This document shows, piece by piece, positions 20,458-32,549 of a stretch of 64,000 nucleotides of DNA (the stretch's first letter is position 1; every line of letters starts with the position of its first letter). Position numbers and translations under genes: made by a program. A model generated the notes under the pieces. The model was not told the origin of the DNA. It saw only the letters and a program-made list of their open reading frames with translations, and made no database searches. Source of the stretch: Megamerina dolium (Eukaryota > Arthropoda > Insecta > Diptera > Megamerinidae); the NCBI GenBank assembly GCA_963854835.1, contig OY978529.1, positions 3,630,501-3,694,500 on the forward strand, written 5' to 3'.

Positions 20458-21642
20458 CCAGGTGTACAAGCTTAAATCCGCTGTTTGCTCGTAGATGGCG
20501 TTAGTAAGCATATTGAGCTATTATCCTGCATCCTTTTTTTTATGAGCTCAACACCTGTTTACATCAATTAGTAAACATCATCAGTGATTTCATACAACAA
20601 CATACGCTTTTCCTCGTATAATCATGTCTAGTTTCGTGCCGCTGAGTCGCATCGAATGCTTGTTGAGACAGTGTGCTATCGGCAACCACTTGCAGAGACT
20701 GGTTTCAAAGAAGGCTATTTTGACTTGAGTGACAAGAAGAGTGAAAATAGACCCAGAAAAGTTGAGGACCATGATTTGCAGGCTCTTTTGGATGAGGACG
20801 ACACCCAATCGCAAAAAATGCTTGCCGGGCAGTTAGGTGTTACTCAACAAGTCATTTCCATACGTTTACGAGCCATGGGAAAGGTTCAAAAATTTGGAAA
20901 ATGGCTACCCCTTGAATTGAACGATAGGCAGATGGAGCAGCTGGCTAGACAAAAAAGAGAGTCGTTCCTGCATCTTGTGGTGATTTGCGATGAAAAGTGG
21001 ATATATACTTTGAGAATTCTAAACGAAAAAAATCGTGGGTCGATCCCCGCCAACCAGCAACTTCTTCTCCAAGACCAAATCGCTTTGGACGCAAGACGAT
21101 GCTGTGCATTTGGTGGGATCAGCAGGGTGTCATCTACTACGAGCTGTTGAAACCTGGTGAAACTGTCAATGCTCACCGCTACCACCAACAACTAGTGAAA
21201 TTACGACGTGCTTTGGATGAAAAAAGGCCTGGTTATGAACAAAGACATGAGAAGCTGATTTTTCTCCATGACAACGCCCTATCGCACACGTCAAAACTGG
21301 TCCAAAACTACTTGGACACACTCAATTGGGAGGTGCTACCTCATCCCGCTTATTCACTAGACCTGGCCCCTTCTGACTATCACCTGTTTTCGTCGATGGG
21401 TCACGCTCTCGCCGAACAGCACATCGATTCGTATGAAGACGTCGGAAAATGGCTTGACGAGTGATTTGCCTCGAAAAATAAGGAATTCTTTTGGCATGGT
21501 ATACACAAATTACTCGAGAGATGTGAAAAATGTATACCTAGTGAGGGCAAATACTTTGAATAAATTAATTTTTGGCTTTCTATGAAAAAAAATGTGTTTT
21601 TTTTTTTACCTAAAAAAAATGGATTTAAGCTTGTACACCTGG
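20458..21642 (+). mobile_element. Mariner element, DD34D, perfect TIRs, inserted in a LINE
   Basis: The termini are perfect inverted repeats of 22 bp (CCAGGTGTACAAGCTTAAAT... at 20458 and its complement ending at 21642), flanked by TA at 20456-20457 and 21643-21644. The transposase region starts with MSSFVPLSRIE (20623), but the helix-turn-helix region that normally follows is largely missing. It continues with YFDLSDKKS, LGVTQQVISIRLRAMG and CDEKW (first Asp). A frameshift near 21005 leads into FENSKRKKSWVDPRQPA, MLCIWWDQQGVIYYELLKPG, FLHDNALSHTS (second Asp) and AYSLDLAPSDYHLF (third Asp). A TGA at 21462-21464 interrupts WLDE-FASKNKEFF. All catalytic Asp codons survive, but the gene is broken. 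Confidence 0.93.
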
Positions 21643-21644
21643 TA

Positions 21645-21960
21645 TATCTTGCTTGGAGGAGGAAGACAGCACAGAGCATTTCCTTTGTGTTTGCCCTGCC
21701 TTCACTCGAGCCAGATTTCGCATCTTTGGCTCTGATGTAATGAGAATGGATAAATTCCATTCTCTAGCCCCGGAAGATATATTCAGATTCTTTAAAGAAT
21801 CTGGAAAATTCTCTCGGGAAGATTAAAATCCCCACCCACCCTTCGCACTTTCCTATATCTTCCCTTTAAATACAATGGGCTTCTTAGCCTGAGTGTTTCA
21901 AGTGCGTACCACTGGTGCCACTTGTCTCACCCTCACATCCATCTATCCACATCTCTAACT
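21645..21960 (+). mobile_element. LINE with RNase H, part 2 (3' end)
   Basis: After the mariner the frame continues as LEEEDSTEHFLCVCPAFTRARFRIFGSDVM and ends SGKFSRED-stop near 21825. This is the cysteine-histidine-containing C-terminus common in RNase H LINEs. A 3' UTR follows. It joins directly to GDSICTRC at the end of part 1. Confidence 0.83.
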
Positions 21961-23545
21961 ATATCTCCTCTATCTCGTCAAATAATTATTTTTCAGAATG
22001 TTTATCGATCGATATACTTAAGCAAATGATTTTTGAATATTTTTGGACTTAGATTCACCAAGAAAGAAACACTTTTTATATAAAAGTAATCACTTCTTGT
22101 ACTGTTTTGTACTTAGTATTTATGTAATAGTCGCGTATTTTCAACAATTGCTGTTTTACACATCCACTCACATACATAAACATATTCATAAATATATACA
22201 ATTAACATATCAAATGTGTATGCACATGAAGGAGGAGACAATTTGACTACTGCTAGCTAGCATATGTATGTATGAACGTATTTACTTGGATATGAAATTG
22301 TTATTTGTCGTCATACATATGTATGTTGTTGCTGCCATTATTGTTATTATTGTTGTTGTTGTTGTTGTAGTTGGTATGACAATTGTTTATATTTATATCT
22401 ACATACACATACCTAAGAGTACTATTACACTTGGATGGAGTAAAAAAGTGGAGGCTGCTAAATATTGGCGGATACTAAAACGTGGCTTGTGTGGTGTTGC
22501 TAAATTGGGTGATAACTCCTTTTTAATGGATTTTGCAATACTTCTTTACTTGTTTCTCGGTCTTTTTTTTTCTGTTTTTTTTTGTTTTTTTTTTTGCGAC
22601 AATTATTGTTGTTCTGATGATGTTGTTGATGATGAAAACAATTGTGATAGTGATGGTGATGCCAATGATGTTTGTCTGATGGTTGAGGCGACTGTTGTGC
22701 TTGTTGTTGTTGTTCTTGTTGCTTTTGACGACCATATATGTAAATTACATACAACAGCAGCGGGTGTCACAAATGCAAATAATGACTTGAGTCACAACAC
22801 ATTCATATGAGGATATATGTAGTTGTCGTATAATAACACAAACACCTATGTATATGTAATCGTTCCTACAATTGTAAGCCTTGCATTGTTATCCTGTTTA
22901 TTATTACTTCTATTATTTTATTATTACTAATTCTTGCATGTTCGATGTCTATGTTTTTGTACGGGCGTGGTAGGGGGAAACAGCTGTACGCGAATTATCT
23001 CTCTCTCTCTCACAGCAACGAACAATGAACAATGAGAATAAGTCTAATAACGAAATCCATTCCATATAGGTTATAATATTGTGTTATAAATGAACCTACC
23101 AACCAAGTTCATAATATGAATTGTATGTGCTTGTATGAATGAATAAATGCCAAGTGACACACATCTTATCATGGCATGGTATGGTATGTCATCATTTGTA
23201 TATGAGACGACATACAATGTCTAATGCCATGTTTGACATGATACTTTCATTTCAAATTATTCGCTTTTGTTCTCTTTAACAAACAATATACGCCATATAT
23301 ACGATGTACAATGGTAGTAATATCATAATTTGCAGCAGCAGTGCAATTTAGTTGTCATTCATGGTGATAAGTAAGTTGTTTTAATTTGATTTTTTCTGTT
23401 TTCATGTACTTTGTGATAGAAATTCAGTGAAATGGTATGTACATATATGAGATTGTGTGATATTAAATGATGTGATGCTATGCATCATTGCAAGTAGATA
23501 TGGGATTAGTGGCAAGCCCACTTGTGGGATTTCAATGAATTTTAG
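21961..23545. other. Microsatellite-rich stretch, no gene
   Basis: It includes GTT runs near 22340-22370 and T-rich tracts near 22560-22600. A 180-residue frame at 22268-22810 is dominated by poly-Val/Ile/Phe from the repeats and is not credible as a gene. Confidence 0.6.
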
Positions 23546-23547
23546 AA

Positions 23548-24205
23548 CAACTGTTGGCAACTGCGCTTTTGATGTAGTAAGGGACTTTGTCTATCTTGGA
23601 ACCAGCATTAACAGCAGTAATGACGTCAGCCTGGAGATATTGCGAAGGATCACTCTTGCAAACAGATGCTAGTTTGGGCTAAGTAATCAATTGAGAAGTC
23701 GAGACCTCTCTCGAATAACGAAAACTATACTCTACAAGTCTCTCCACATGCCTGTCCTTACGCTGGCGCTGTAGCTTGGACAATTTCCACCTCGGATGAG
23801 CGAATGCTTGGAGTTTTTGAGAGAAAAGTCTTACGCAAGATCTTTGGACCTATTTGCGTTGGGGGCGAGTACCGAATAAGGTACAACCATGAGCTGTACG
23901 AGCTGTATGTCGATACTGACATAGTATAGCGCATCAAAATCCAGCGGCTGCGCTGGCTATGACATGTCAAGCGAATGCAAGAACACGCTCTAGCTAAGAA
24001 GGTGTTATATTCAGAACCCGCTGGAGGACGACGCAGAAGAGGAAGACCTAACCTCCGGTGGAAAGATCAATTACTGCAGAAGCTGACGGCGCTTGAAATT
24101 TCTAACTGGCGCCAGCTAGCGAAGTGAAGAGATGGCTGGCGAAGTATGTTATATTCGGCTTAAATCGATATTCGGTTGTTATGGCCACATCAGTAAGTAA
24201 GTAAG
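23548..24205 (+). mobile_element. RTE-like LINE, 3' fragment
   Basis: The copy begins inside CAFDVVRDFVYLGTSINSS and runs through LEILRRITLANRC, DERMLGVFERKVLRKIFGPIC, YNHELYELY and RRRRGRPNLRW to the 3' end CGGTTGTTATGGCCACATCAG with an AAGT tail (24190-24208). Stops and a frameshift near 23760 interrupt the frame. Confidence 0.85.
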
Positions 24206-24239
24206 TAAAACAATATGTGATACTGGTATAATATTGAAG

Positions 24240-26200
24240 AGTTAAGTATACATATGTTACTTCTTTCAGCGCCTCGAAGAAGCTTATGACCACTGCCTCC
24301 ACCACGACATCAAAATCGTGTTTGGCGATTTCAATGCCAGGGTGGGTAAGGAGGATACCTTTAGTCCTACCTCCATCAGAACACCTCCAATAACAGAAGA
24401 GGCTGATCGATTTCGCTGCAGCACGAAGCATGGTAATTGGTTGTACCAGATTCCAGCATCTCGATATCCACAAAGCGACATGGTTGTCACCAGATTAGCG
24501 AACGAGAAACCAAATTGTTCAGGTGGTGATTGACGGAAAACATACTTCCAGTGTGATGGACGTGAAATCGATCCGTGGTGCCAACATTGAGACGGACGCA
24601 CTACCTTGTTGCAGCCAGGGTGCGTACACGCTTATGTGTCGCAATTAATAATTGAAGTCCCTCCCACACAGAGAAAGCTTGACGTCAGTTAGCTGCGATC
24701 ATCAGAGACAGCAGATGCTTCTGTCACTCGGCTCTCGGATGTGCTTAGGCAGAACACTCCCCAACCTGATGATACATGAGCACGGTAGACACACATATCT
24801 CACTCCATGACTGCTGCTGCCGAAGAGGTAATCGGTTTACTACCCGTCCTTTGAGGAACGAGTGGTATGATCAGTATTGTCGCGACGCTACCTCAGAGTA
24901 AGACGACGGAGCGTTATAGAGACAAAAGGAGTGCAGTAAGACGCCTTTTCAGGCGCAAGAAGAGGGTGTTGGAAAGACGCGATTGTGAGGAGATAGAGAT
25001 GTGTAGCGACAAGAATGAGACTCGAAAATTCGTCGAGAAGATCAAGCGCCTGAGTGGCGATTTAAATCCCGGAGCATCTTCCTGCCGTCACAGAAATGGG
25101 AATCTGGTTACAGATGTCCAAAGTGTACTGAGCCTATGAAGGGAACACTTCTCCACGTTACTGAATGACGATGCTACGAACAATTTCGCCAGTGGAGGAG
25201 ATTGCCCGAACACCCCAATTAGGGTTGATGGTGTTGATATTCACCTCCCAACCATGACGACGTTGAAACGGCCATTTTAAGGCTGAAGAACAGCAAAGCT
25301 GCAGGTGTTGATGGCCTGCCTGCCGAGTTGTTTAAGACCGACGGCGATGAGCTGCTCACCTGCATGCATCAGCTCATAGACCAGCAGAATATGGCCGGAC
25401 GAAAGCATGCCCGATGATTGAAGTCTCATTGTTCTCTCCCCCACACATAAGAAGGGAGACCCCATAATTTGCACCAACTACCGTAGCATAAGTCTCCTGA
25501 GCATCGCATACAAGGTGTTATCGTGCGTATTGTGTGAAAGATGGAAGCCAATGCTTAACAACCTGATTGGACCTTATCAGTGTGGCTTCCGGCCGAATAA
25601 GTCCACCATCGACCAGATTTTCATACTGCGTTAAATCCTGGAGAAGACCCAAGTAAAACAGATCGACACACATCACCTATTCGTTGATTATAAAACCGCT
25701 TTCTACATTCCGATAAGGGATTACCTTTACACAACTATGTCTGAATTTGGTATGACTGCAAAACTCATTCGATTTTGCAGAATGACACTGCTTAATTCTC
25801 GATTGGAGTGGACCTCTCCCCTTCGTTCAATACCGAACGAGATTTCAGACAAGGTGATTCGTTATAGTGCGACTTCTTCAATTTTATTATGGAGAAAATT
25901 ATACGAGCCGCAGATTTACGACATAATGGCAATATCTTTAACAAAAGTGTCATGTTGTGGCGTATGTCGACGATATTGACATAATCCGAATCAACTCGCA
26001 GCGCAGCATTCTCTGAATTGAAATGAGAGTCACGTCAAATTGGTCTTACGGTGAACGAGGGCATGACGAAGTACCTGGAATCAACAAACAGAGTCCCAGC
26101 GTCTTGGACAACACGTCACTGTTGACAATTACACTTTCGAGGTGGTGAAGGACTTCGTCTATCTTGGAACCAGCATCAACAACTGTAATGACGTCAGAGG
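24240..26200 (+). mobile_element. RTE-like LINE, endonuclease to RT, decayed
   Basis: Going right: an endonuclease block with HDIKIVFGDFNARVG (about 24310-24350); a spacer with RRLFRRKKRVLERRD; MCSDKNETRKFVEKIKRLSG; the RT entry VHKKGD-like THKKGDPIICTNYRSISLLS (about 25440-25510); CGFRPNKSTIDQI; LFVDYKTAFY; and the catalytic box AYVDDIDII (YVDD, about 25955). It stops in GTSINN-like sequence at about 26198. Many frameshifts. It is the most 5'-complete RTE-like copy in the window and lacks only the C-terminus. Confidence 0.82.
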
Positions 26201-26430
26201 GGTCAAATGTATGTATGGCAAACATTTATCAATTATTATGTATGTCTCAACATTTCCCTTGAACATTCGGGGTGCTCCCCTGCAAAATTGACGTTTTACA
26301 AAATTCGCTCCCACGTTGTCCCAGAGGTGAGGTTAGAGGATATGTACAATATGTACAATATGTTCAGATGATATATTTGATCCCCCTAGAGGATTCAATA
26401 GTTGACCGGAATTTGTAAAGTTGTCCAATC
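26199..26430. repeat. Dispersed repeat with core GGGGTCAAATGTATG
   Basis: It begins exactly where the RTE-like copy ends. Related cores occur at 47.35, 47.62, 48.40 and 48.53 kb (for example AGGGATAAAATGTATGGCC and GAGAGGTAAAATCTATGAC). The element's ends and class are not visible. Confidence 0.45.
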
Positions 26431-27160
26431 TAAATTTGATATTGAGGGAACTCTTCGAAGTGACTTCCACGAAGTACATCGGTTGGTTTTACGCGGCTCA
26501 AGGTCTTATTAATCACAGCGATTTGAAAAAAGTTCAAGTATATTTCTATGAACATATTTAGAATGGCCTTTATTAAAGATTTATATGCAATTTTCATCAT
26601 GCATCTTTTGCAATTAAATGAGAAAGTATGCAACTATTTTGTAAGAGCCACAAATCTCTGTAGAAATTCTTTTGTGTTTGAAAATTGCTCAACTTAAGTT
26701 CAAGGTACAAAAGAAAACTTTGTCTATGCTCTTCTTGTTTTACTTATAATAAATAAAGACAATCTTTTAAGAAAACAGCCTAAGTACTTATGGTTTGCTG
26801 ATGAAATGCTTGAAAGAAGTATGGCTCAAAACAATTAGGCAATTAGACAAAGGCACTTCAACATTCAGCATCGTCGTATGGAGACAACATACAACATATG
26901 AGTATGAAACAGTTGTACGTGTGAACACATATTAGTTGAGGATAATGAACAGTTGTTATTTTTATTTTACTACTTTTAGTAGAAGTTTAGCAAGCAATAT
27001 GCATACAAGAGAGCATTTATGAATGAAATGTTTGATATAAGAAAAGAGGTGGCATGGGTAATATTATTATAACACGCGATATGCATTTAAAAGGGATAAA
27101 ACAATTGATATAGAGAAACGGGCAAACTTTGAGAATATTAGGGATTTTCTGATGTGTGCT
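26431..27160. other. AT-rich stretch, nothing recognised
   Basis: No domain-bearing frame, long repeat or transposon end is apparent. Confidence 0.5.
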
Positions 27161-27169
27161 GCCGAAATT

Positions 27170-27510
27170 TGAATTTGAGGTTAGGTTTGCCTTTTCTGCG
27201 TTGTCCACCAACGGGTTCCGAATATAACACCTTCTTAGCCGGAGCGTGTTCTTTCATTCGGTCGACACGACCTAGCCAGCGCAACAACGCAAATAGGTCC
27301 AAAGATCTTGCGTAGGACTTTTCTCTCGCAAAACTCCGAGCAATCTCTAATCTGTGGTGGAAATTGTCCAAGCTTCGGCATCATATGTAAGGACAGGCAA
27401 GATAGGAGACTTGTAGAGTATGGATTTCGTTGCTCGAGAGAGGGCCTGACTTCTCAGTTGCTTCTTTTGCCCAAAGTAGCACATGTTAGCAAGAGTCATC
27501 CTTCGTTTAA
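27170..27510 (-). mobile_element. RTE-like LINE, internally deleted C-terminal fragment
   Basis: Minus-strand reading gives TLANMCYFG-like sequence, the STSD-ERML region, FAREKSYARSLDLFALLRWLGRVDRMKEHAPAKKVLYSEPVGG and RRKGKPNLK. Compared with other copies, the segment between the RKIFGPI and RLRWLGH blocks is fused out. Confidence 0.78.
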
Positions 27511-27514
27511 TGCT

Positions 27515-28880
27515 CTATACAGTTATAACAAAAAATTCGGAATTTTTTTACATCACCAAAATCTATATGCTCAAAAATGTACAAATTTGAAGCCTACTCA
27601 AGGGTTGTGCAATTATAACTAAAGCTTGATATTTCTTTAACCAAAAAATGATGCTTGGGAAAAAAAATTGGTTTAAAAAAAATTATTTAATAGATCTGAA
27701 ATAGGTGTACCTGTTTACTTGACTCCAAATCTAGTAAAACGAGTGTTTCTGAGCTGGACAGGTCTTTAACTTGCTAGGGCTTTCAATACAAATAATCATA
27801 AAAGACAGTAACAGCCCCAAAAAACCTTGCTTCAGCTTCTCTAGCACAAGCTACATAATTTCATACAAATTACCAAAAGGAAGCAATTTAAATTTAAGGG
27901 GTTACACCAATGTAGAATTTTCAAAAAATGGAAAAAAATTTTGTTATCTTAAATAGTCATTAATAGTCTCAAAAATAATATACTAAAGGATGGAAGGCGG
28001 GAATAATGTCTAAGTGTCTGAATTTCGAGTTTTGTCGCAAGACGTCTGAGGTATTCTCCGAGCACTTTTAAACTTTAAACGCGTTTTTCGCGAAACCACT
28101 TTTTTTTTTGAGTTGGCCGGAAACTCGAACTCGAACAAATCTTAACCGATTGATTTGAAAATTTTTACAATACATTTGAAATCGTTTTCTTCAGCGACGT
28201 ACGTAGGGGTTTTGTGCATATTTTTTTATTTATAAACCATTTTTTTGACGATTTTTTAGGTTTTTTTTTTCGAACTTTTTCTTCAAAGGGTCGCCATTTT
28301 ACGAAAAATCAATTAATCCAAAAACCCCTGCGTACGTCTCTTGCTATTGTAATATGGAATAAAAAAATATTCGGTTTTTTGTTCCAGATCGAAAATTGCG
28401 GCCGTGCATAGCGGTGAAAAAAACGCATCAGCGGGGAAATGCTGCACAGCCGCCATTTTGTTTTTGAATCGCGCAACTTAATTTTTTTTTTTTTTTACCT
28501 CAAGATTGAAATTAAAAAATACTTTTTACAGAATTTGAATATCTCCATTTGTTTGGCCTACGAAAATTCCCGAAATATGCCTTTTTTTGTGCTCTGCCCT
28601 TAACCTTGTCTGAGATTTGCCTGCAATCAATTTTAGAAGCATTTTGATCGCAAATCTTTACCGTGAGAAGAAACTCCATACAACCGATTGTTGACAGTTG
28701 GGCAACGTCTAAAAGCCGGAAATTATGTATTAGAAAATTGTTATTGAATTGCACGTTTGTTTCTATTGGACATTTGTTTCTATTATCAAGCACTCTGACT
28801 TAATAGCTCTTTTGTTCTCAAATCAATCCTTCTTGAGGCAAAAGAGTGTCTGCTAGTCTTATGAAAGCTAAACCATCCCT
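27515..28880. other. Non-coding stretch with a foldback motif
   Basis: No gene is supported. At 28196-28214 GACGTACGTAGGGGTTTTG is mirrored at 28319-28338 by its near-perfect complement, which could form a hairpin. The surrounding sequence (TTTTTCGCGAAACC, TTAACCGATTGATTTG) has the texture of a non-autonomous DNA transposon, but no target duplication was found. Confidence 0.4.
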
Positions 28881-29590
28881 TGCTGAGGCTGACCTAAAAT
28901 TTCTGACCTTTTTGCTTAAATAATCCTATTGTGGCAAACGAGTGTCTGCTATTCTTATGATAGTCAAGACATTCTTTCTTGAGGCTTGCTGATTTGATAT
29001 CAGGCAGACTGAGAAAGGCGAACTAAAACTGAGAACTTTAATCTTTCGATAGACCCATTTCTGAGGTTGTGATGGCCTGATAAGTAACCTGTCAGCAATA
29101 TTTGCTATAAACGGTAGAATTTGCAAACATGTGTTAAATTTTTGGAGCCATATGGCTTACGTGACCTCAAGAGTGTTGTTTCAGTAGGCGTTGCAGTTGT
29201 TTTTTTCCCAGTAGTTAGCAATTGAGAGTAAGGTTGGAAGACCATGGATCGATGTAATACAGTGTCTTCTGACTAATTCCTCTGTATTCTTATTTCCATT
29301 AGCTTCTGGTGACGACACGAAAACCAAGTCAACATGCCTTTGTCTAAAACGGAGAGACCCTGTCTCAAAGCCCTTTATTGGAAGCATAGCTCTAAGCAGA
29401 GAGCCTTAAAAGCAGCTTGATTTTCGGATAAAAAAAGTGTCACTGTGCCTTTTAGAACTGCGTCAAGAATTATTTTTGCATAAGTTTCAATTGCAACAAA
29501 TTTAACTTGGAAAACACTCGACTCTACTGTTTGGACCAAATACGCCCGCGTCGGCGCCATCTTCCCTTTTAGACCTATCAGTGTGGCAAT
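28880..29590 (-). mobile_element. Strongly decayed LINE RNase H region
   Basis: Minus-strand frames read TVESSVFQVKFVAIETYAKI (compare FQAE-x-AI of RNase H), VTLFLSENQAAFKAL (compare SDSQAALKAL), then RHVDLVFVSSPEANGNKNTEELVRR (compare WVPGH-x-x-GNE-x-AD-x-LAR). The catalytic Asp of SDSQAA is replaced. The end at lower coordinates is uncertain. Confidence 0.6.
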
Positions 29591-29724
29591 TGAGACTGGA
29601 TGGGACGTAAGTTTTCCGATATGTATAAATGCAGGCCACTAATTGATGCAATCTTCTTCATAAAGCTGTGCAGTGGTAGTATGAGACCCATCACCAGTTT
29701 TATAAAAATGAATTAAGTTTGAAG

Positions 29725-29855
29725 TAGAATTCTCTGACGATATCGTTTTTTCTGAAGCTTATCATAGAGCTTTTGCTTAACTTTTCCACTGCAAATTCTT
29801 ACTGTCCGAGAAGTTCGCCCTTGCTTGCCGAGAGATGAAACCACAATTTTTGTAT
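29725..29855 (-). mobile_element. Degenerate SINE fragment
   Basis: The landmarks TTTTTCTGAAGCTTATCATAG, AGAGCTTTTGCTTAA, ATTCTTACTGTCCGAGAAG and GCTTGCCGAGAG match the reverse-oriented middle of the SINE at low identity. Confidence 0.5.
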
Positions 29856-29939
29856 TTTGTGGTAAAGCGTAAACTCTAATCTTTTCGCGCTCCAGTTTAC
29901 TGTATTTTTCTCTCAATCCCTCTCTCTCTCTCTCTCTCT

Positions 29940-30167
29940 GAATATTAACCTATCGCCAATGCCATTTATGCAATATGCTCTTCGAGCTGTCAAAAATGAA
30001 GTTTATTATGTAGAATCATATGTGAATGAAGCTATAGTTGTTTTTTTTGTTTTTTTTTTAATTTTTTATTATTATAACAATACTACATGACATCGGAAGC
30101 GTCACATATGGCATCAAGCACTTATACCCACCATTGCCACGGTGAAAAAATGAACGATGTGCTTGAT

Positions 30168-30198
<31 letters not shown>

Positions 30199-30679
30199 GT
30201 TATATTTTAATTGTTGCTTGTCGCATTGTCGATGTTATTGTTTTTCTGCTAATTGTTGTTGCTTTTGTTGTTAATAAATTTTAAGCAAACAAAAACATTT
30301 GGTTTGGCTTGGAGAAATTGCTGCACGTTTTTCGTGGGGAAAGGCCAACTGTGCGCAGTGTTGTATTTCTTTTTGAGGTTAAATACACAACAACAACAGC
30401 AACAACAACAACAACAATGGAATGTCATCATCATCATCATATGTATGATGTGGTATGCAACACAAGAAATAACTGAATGAATGAATAGGCGTCAATTGCC
30501 CTTTTGTATTGTAGAGGAAATAGCGCATATGGAGAATATCAACAAGAACAAAGATAGAAAGATAGAAAGAGATTCTATTATATGTTAGTTATATATCCAC
30601 ATCCTAGACACGTTGCCACTCATGCAAGTACAATATGAACTTTATATCAAACGGCTTCAGGAAGTTTGCTTTTGTTGAC

Positions 30680-30718
<39 letters not shown>

Positions 30719-31587
30719 CAAATGATGGGTGCCATTTTACCATATCGGTGCAGGGGTGTATTATGTCATGCAACATGCTACACATGGCATAAAGTGTCTA
30801 AGCCTCGTACTATGATGTTGCTACGGTGACTGCTGCTTTATCTGCGTCTCATTCACAATTGTATTTGTTATGATGTTATTTTGCTTTTCATGTTGTTGCA
30901 CTTGCCACACCGTATACGAGTGATAAACGGTCACAAGAATGAAGCATGCAGCAAACAGAAATACACACACACACACACACATCTATATAACGCGTTTTTG
31001 TTTAACAATTAACGTGTATGTAACACATTGCAGTTATTTATGATGATTATGATGATGCTGATGATGATGATGATGGTGATGGTGACTGTAGTGTGTTGCT
31101 GGTATTATACGTATGTGGGTGTTGGAATTTAGTTAACACTCTCAGCAACAGCAATACAATTAAGTAACTGACTGATGCACGACACTCTGTGCTACCACTC
31201 ATTCTCCTACATATGTTTAACACCCCCAACCCCCCGACACCTTGATAAATTCATTTGTTCTGCGAACAAGCACATAGAGACATAAGTTTTGCGCGTGTTG
31301 TGTGCGACAATTTTTATTTGGGTAATTAGTAACTAAATGGTTGCAATCGTAGCAATTTTAAACCCGTTCGGAAAGATGGAAGGAAGGAAGGCAGACTGAG
31401 CAAAAGGTGGGGTCGTTTTATGTATGGTACTTGGTAGGTAGGTAGCGTAACTGAAAAATGGGCGTAGTATTGTTGGATGATGTTGTCTCGTTTGTTGGTT
31501 GGTGTGTATGTGTGTGTGTGTGTGTGTGTGCTGATAAATGATAATGGCTTATTACGCACCATATATGCAATTAAAATGGCTTTGAGG

Positions 31588-31629
<42 letters not shown>

Positions 31630-31835
31630 ATTTCAAATTTTAGCTCAATTTATAGTTAAATGTACAAATGTTAGTGGATTAGTTGTTGTAATTAAATTGA
31701 AATTTATAATTTTGCATTCAAAATTAGCTTGTTTGAAATTTTTCATAAATTTTAACAATGTATTTTCACACTGCACTCATTAGAGTGGAAGCGGAGAGAT
31801 CCCATTTAGTGGGGTTGCTATTAGAGCTGAACTGG
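29940..31835. other. Microsatellite-dense stretch, no gene
   Basis: It contains TTG at 30168-30198, CAA near 30388-30417, GAT at 30680-30718, AC near 30962-30981, ATG near 31045-31085, and TG at 31506-31530 and 31590-31624. All frames here translate these repeats. Confidence 0.65.
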
Positions 31836-32045
31836 TTTTTGCTCGCTGCCGCCAGTTACAATATCCAAGTGCTGGCAAGTTTTTCAGTATTTGGTCCTTC
31901 TACTGTACGGTGGGCCTTCCTCTTTACTCTCCAGCGGCTTCCGAATATAGCACCTTCCTGGCTGGCGAGTGTTTGTTCGACATGACGAGCCAGCTGTTAA
32001 ATATTGAGACGCTTTACTATATTAATTTCAGTATACAGCTCGTAC

Positions 32046-32312
32046 CGAGGGTACTGTATACTGTACTGCTCAGTGGTTAGTGTGTTGGCCTTCCGATCTG
32101 TAGGTCGTGGGTTCAATCCCCGGCTGAAGCATAGAAAATTTTATATCGAAAATATATTTCTTTCGAACGATACCCACTTGTCGGCAAGCAATTGGCAATT
32201 CTTCCGGCAGTAACGATTTGCCATGAAATAGCTTCTGAAAGAACTCTGTGACAAAGCTCAGAAAATGTGATGTCACAAGGATTCTGCCGTTCGGAACCGG
32301 CTAAAATTTTTC
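32046..32312 (+). mobile_element. SINE with 13-bp target duplication, 3'-shortened
   Basis: The head has CTCAGTGGTTAGTGTGTTGG (A box) and GTAGGTCGTGGGTTCAATCC (B box GGTTCAATCCC). The body is typical and stops at CGGCTAAAATTTTTC, without the usual last 80 bp. ATACAGCTCGTAC occurs at 32033-32045 and 32313-32325, and the flanks are continuous RTE-like sequence. Confidence 0.9.
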
Positions 32313-32549
32313 ATACAGCTCGTACAGCTTGAGGTTGCATCACATTCAAAAATATTTACCAATGCAAATAGGTCCAGGCGACTTGTCGAGTATAGTTTTC
32401 GTGCTTCGAGCGAGAGGTATTGACTTCGCGCTTGCTTAATAAGCACAAACTAGCATCTGTTTGCAAGAGTAATCCATTTCATAATAAAATGAAAAAATAC
32501 GCATGATAACAATATGTTTTTCTTGAGTCTTCCTCAGGGTTTGGACTTA

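Noticed and set aside
22268..22810. 180-residue open frame on the plus strand
   Set aside because: It is built from GTT, TTT and GAT microsatellites (poly-Val, poly-Phe, poly-Asp), with no domain and a counterpart frame on the other strand.
31477..31783. Val/Cys-rich open frames
   Set aside because: They are translations of TG dinucleotide repeats.
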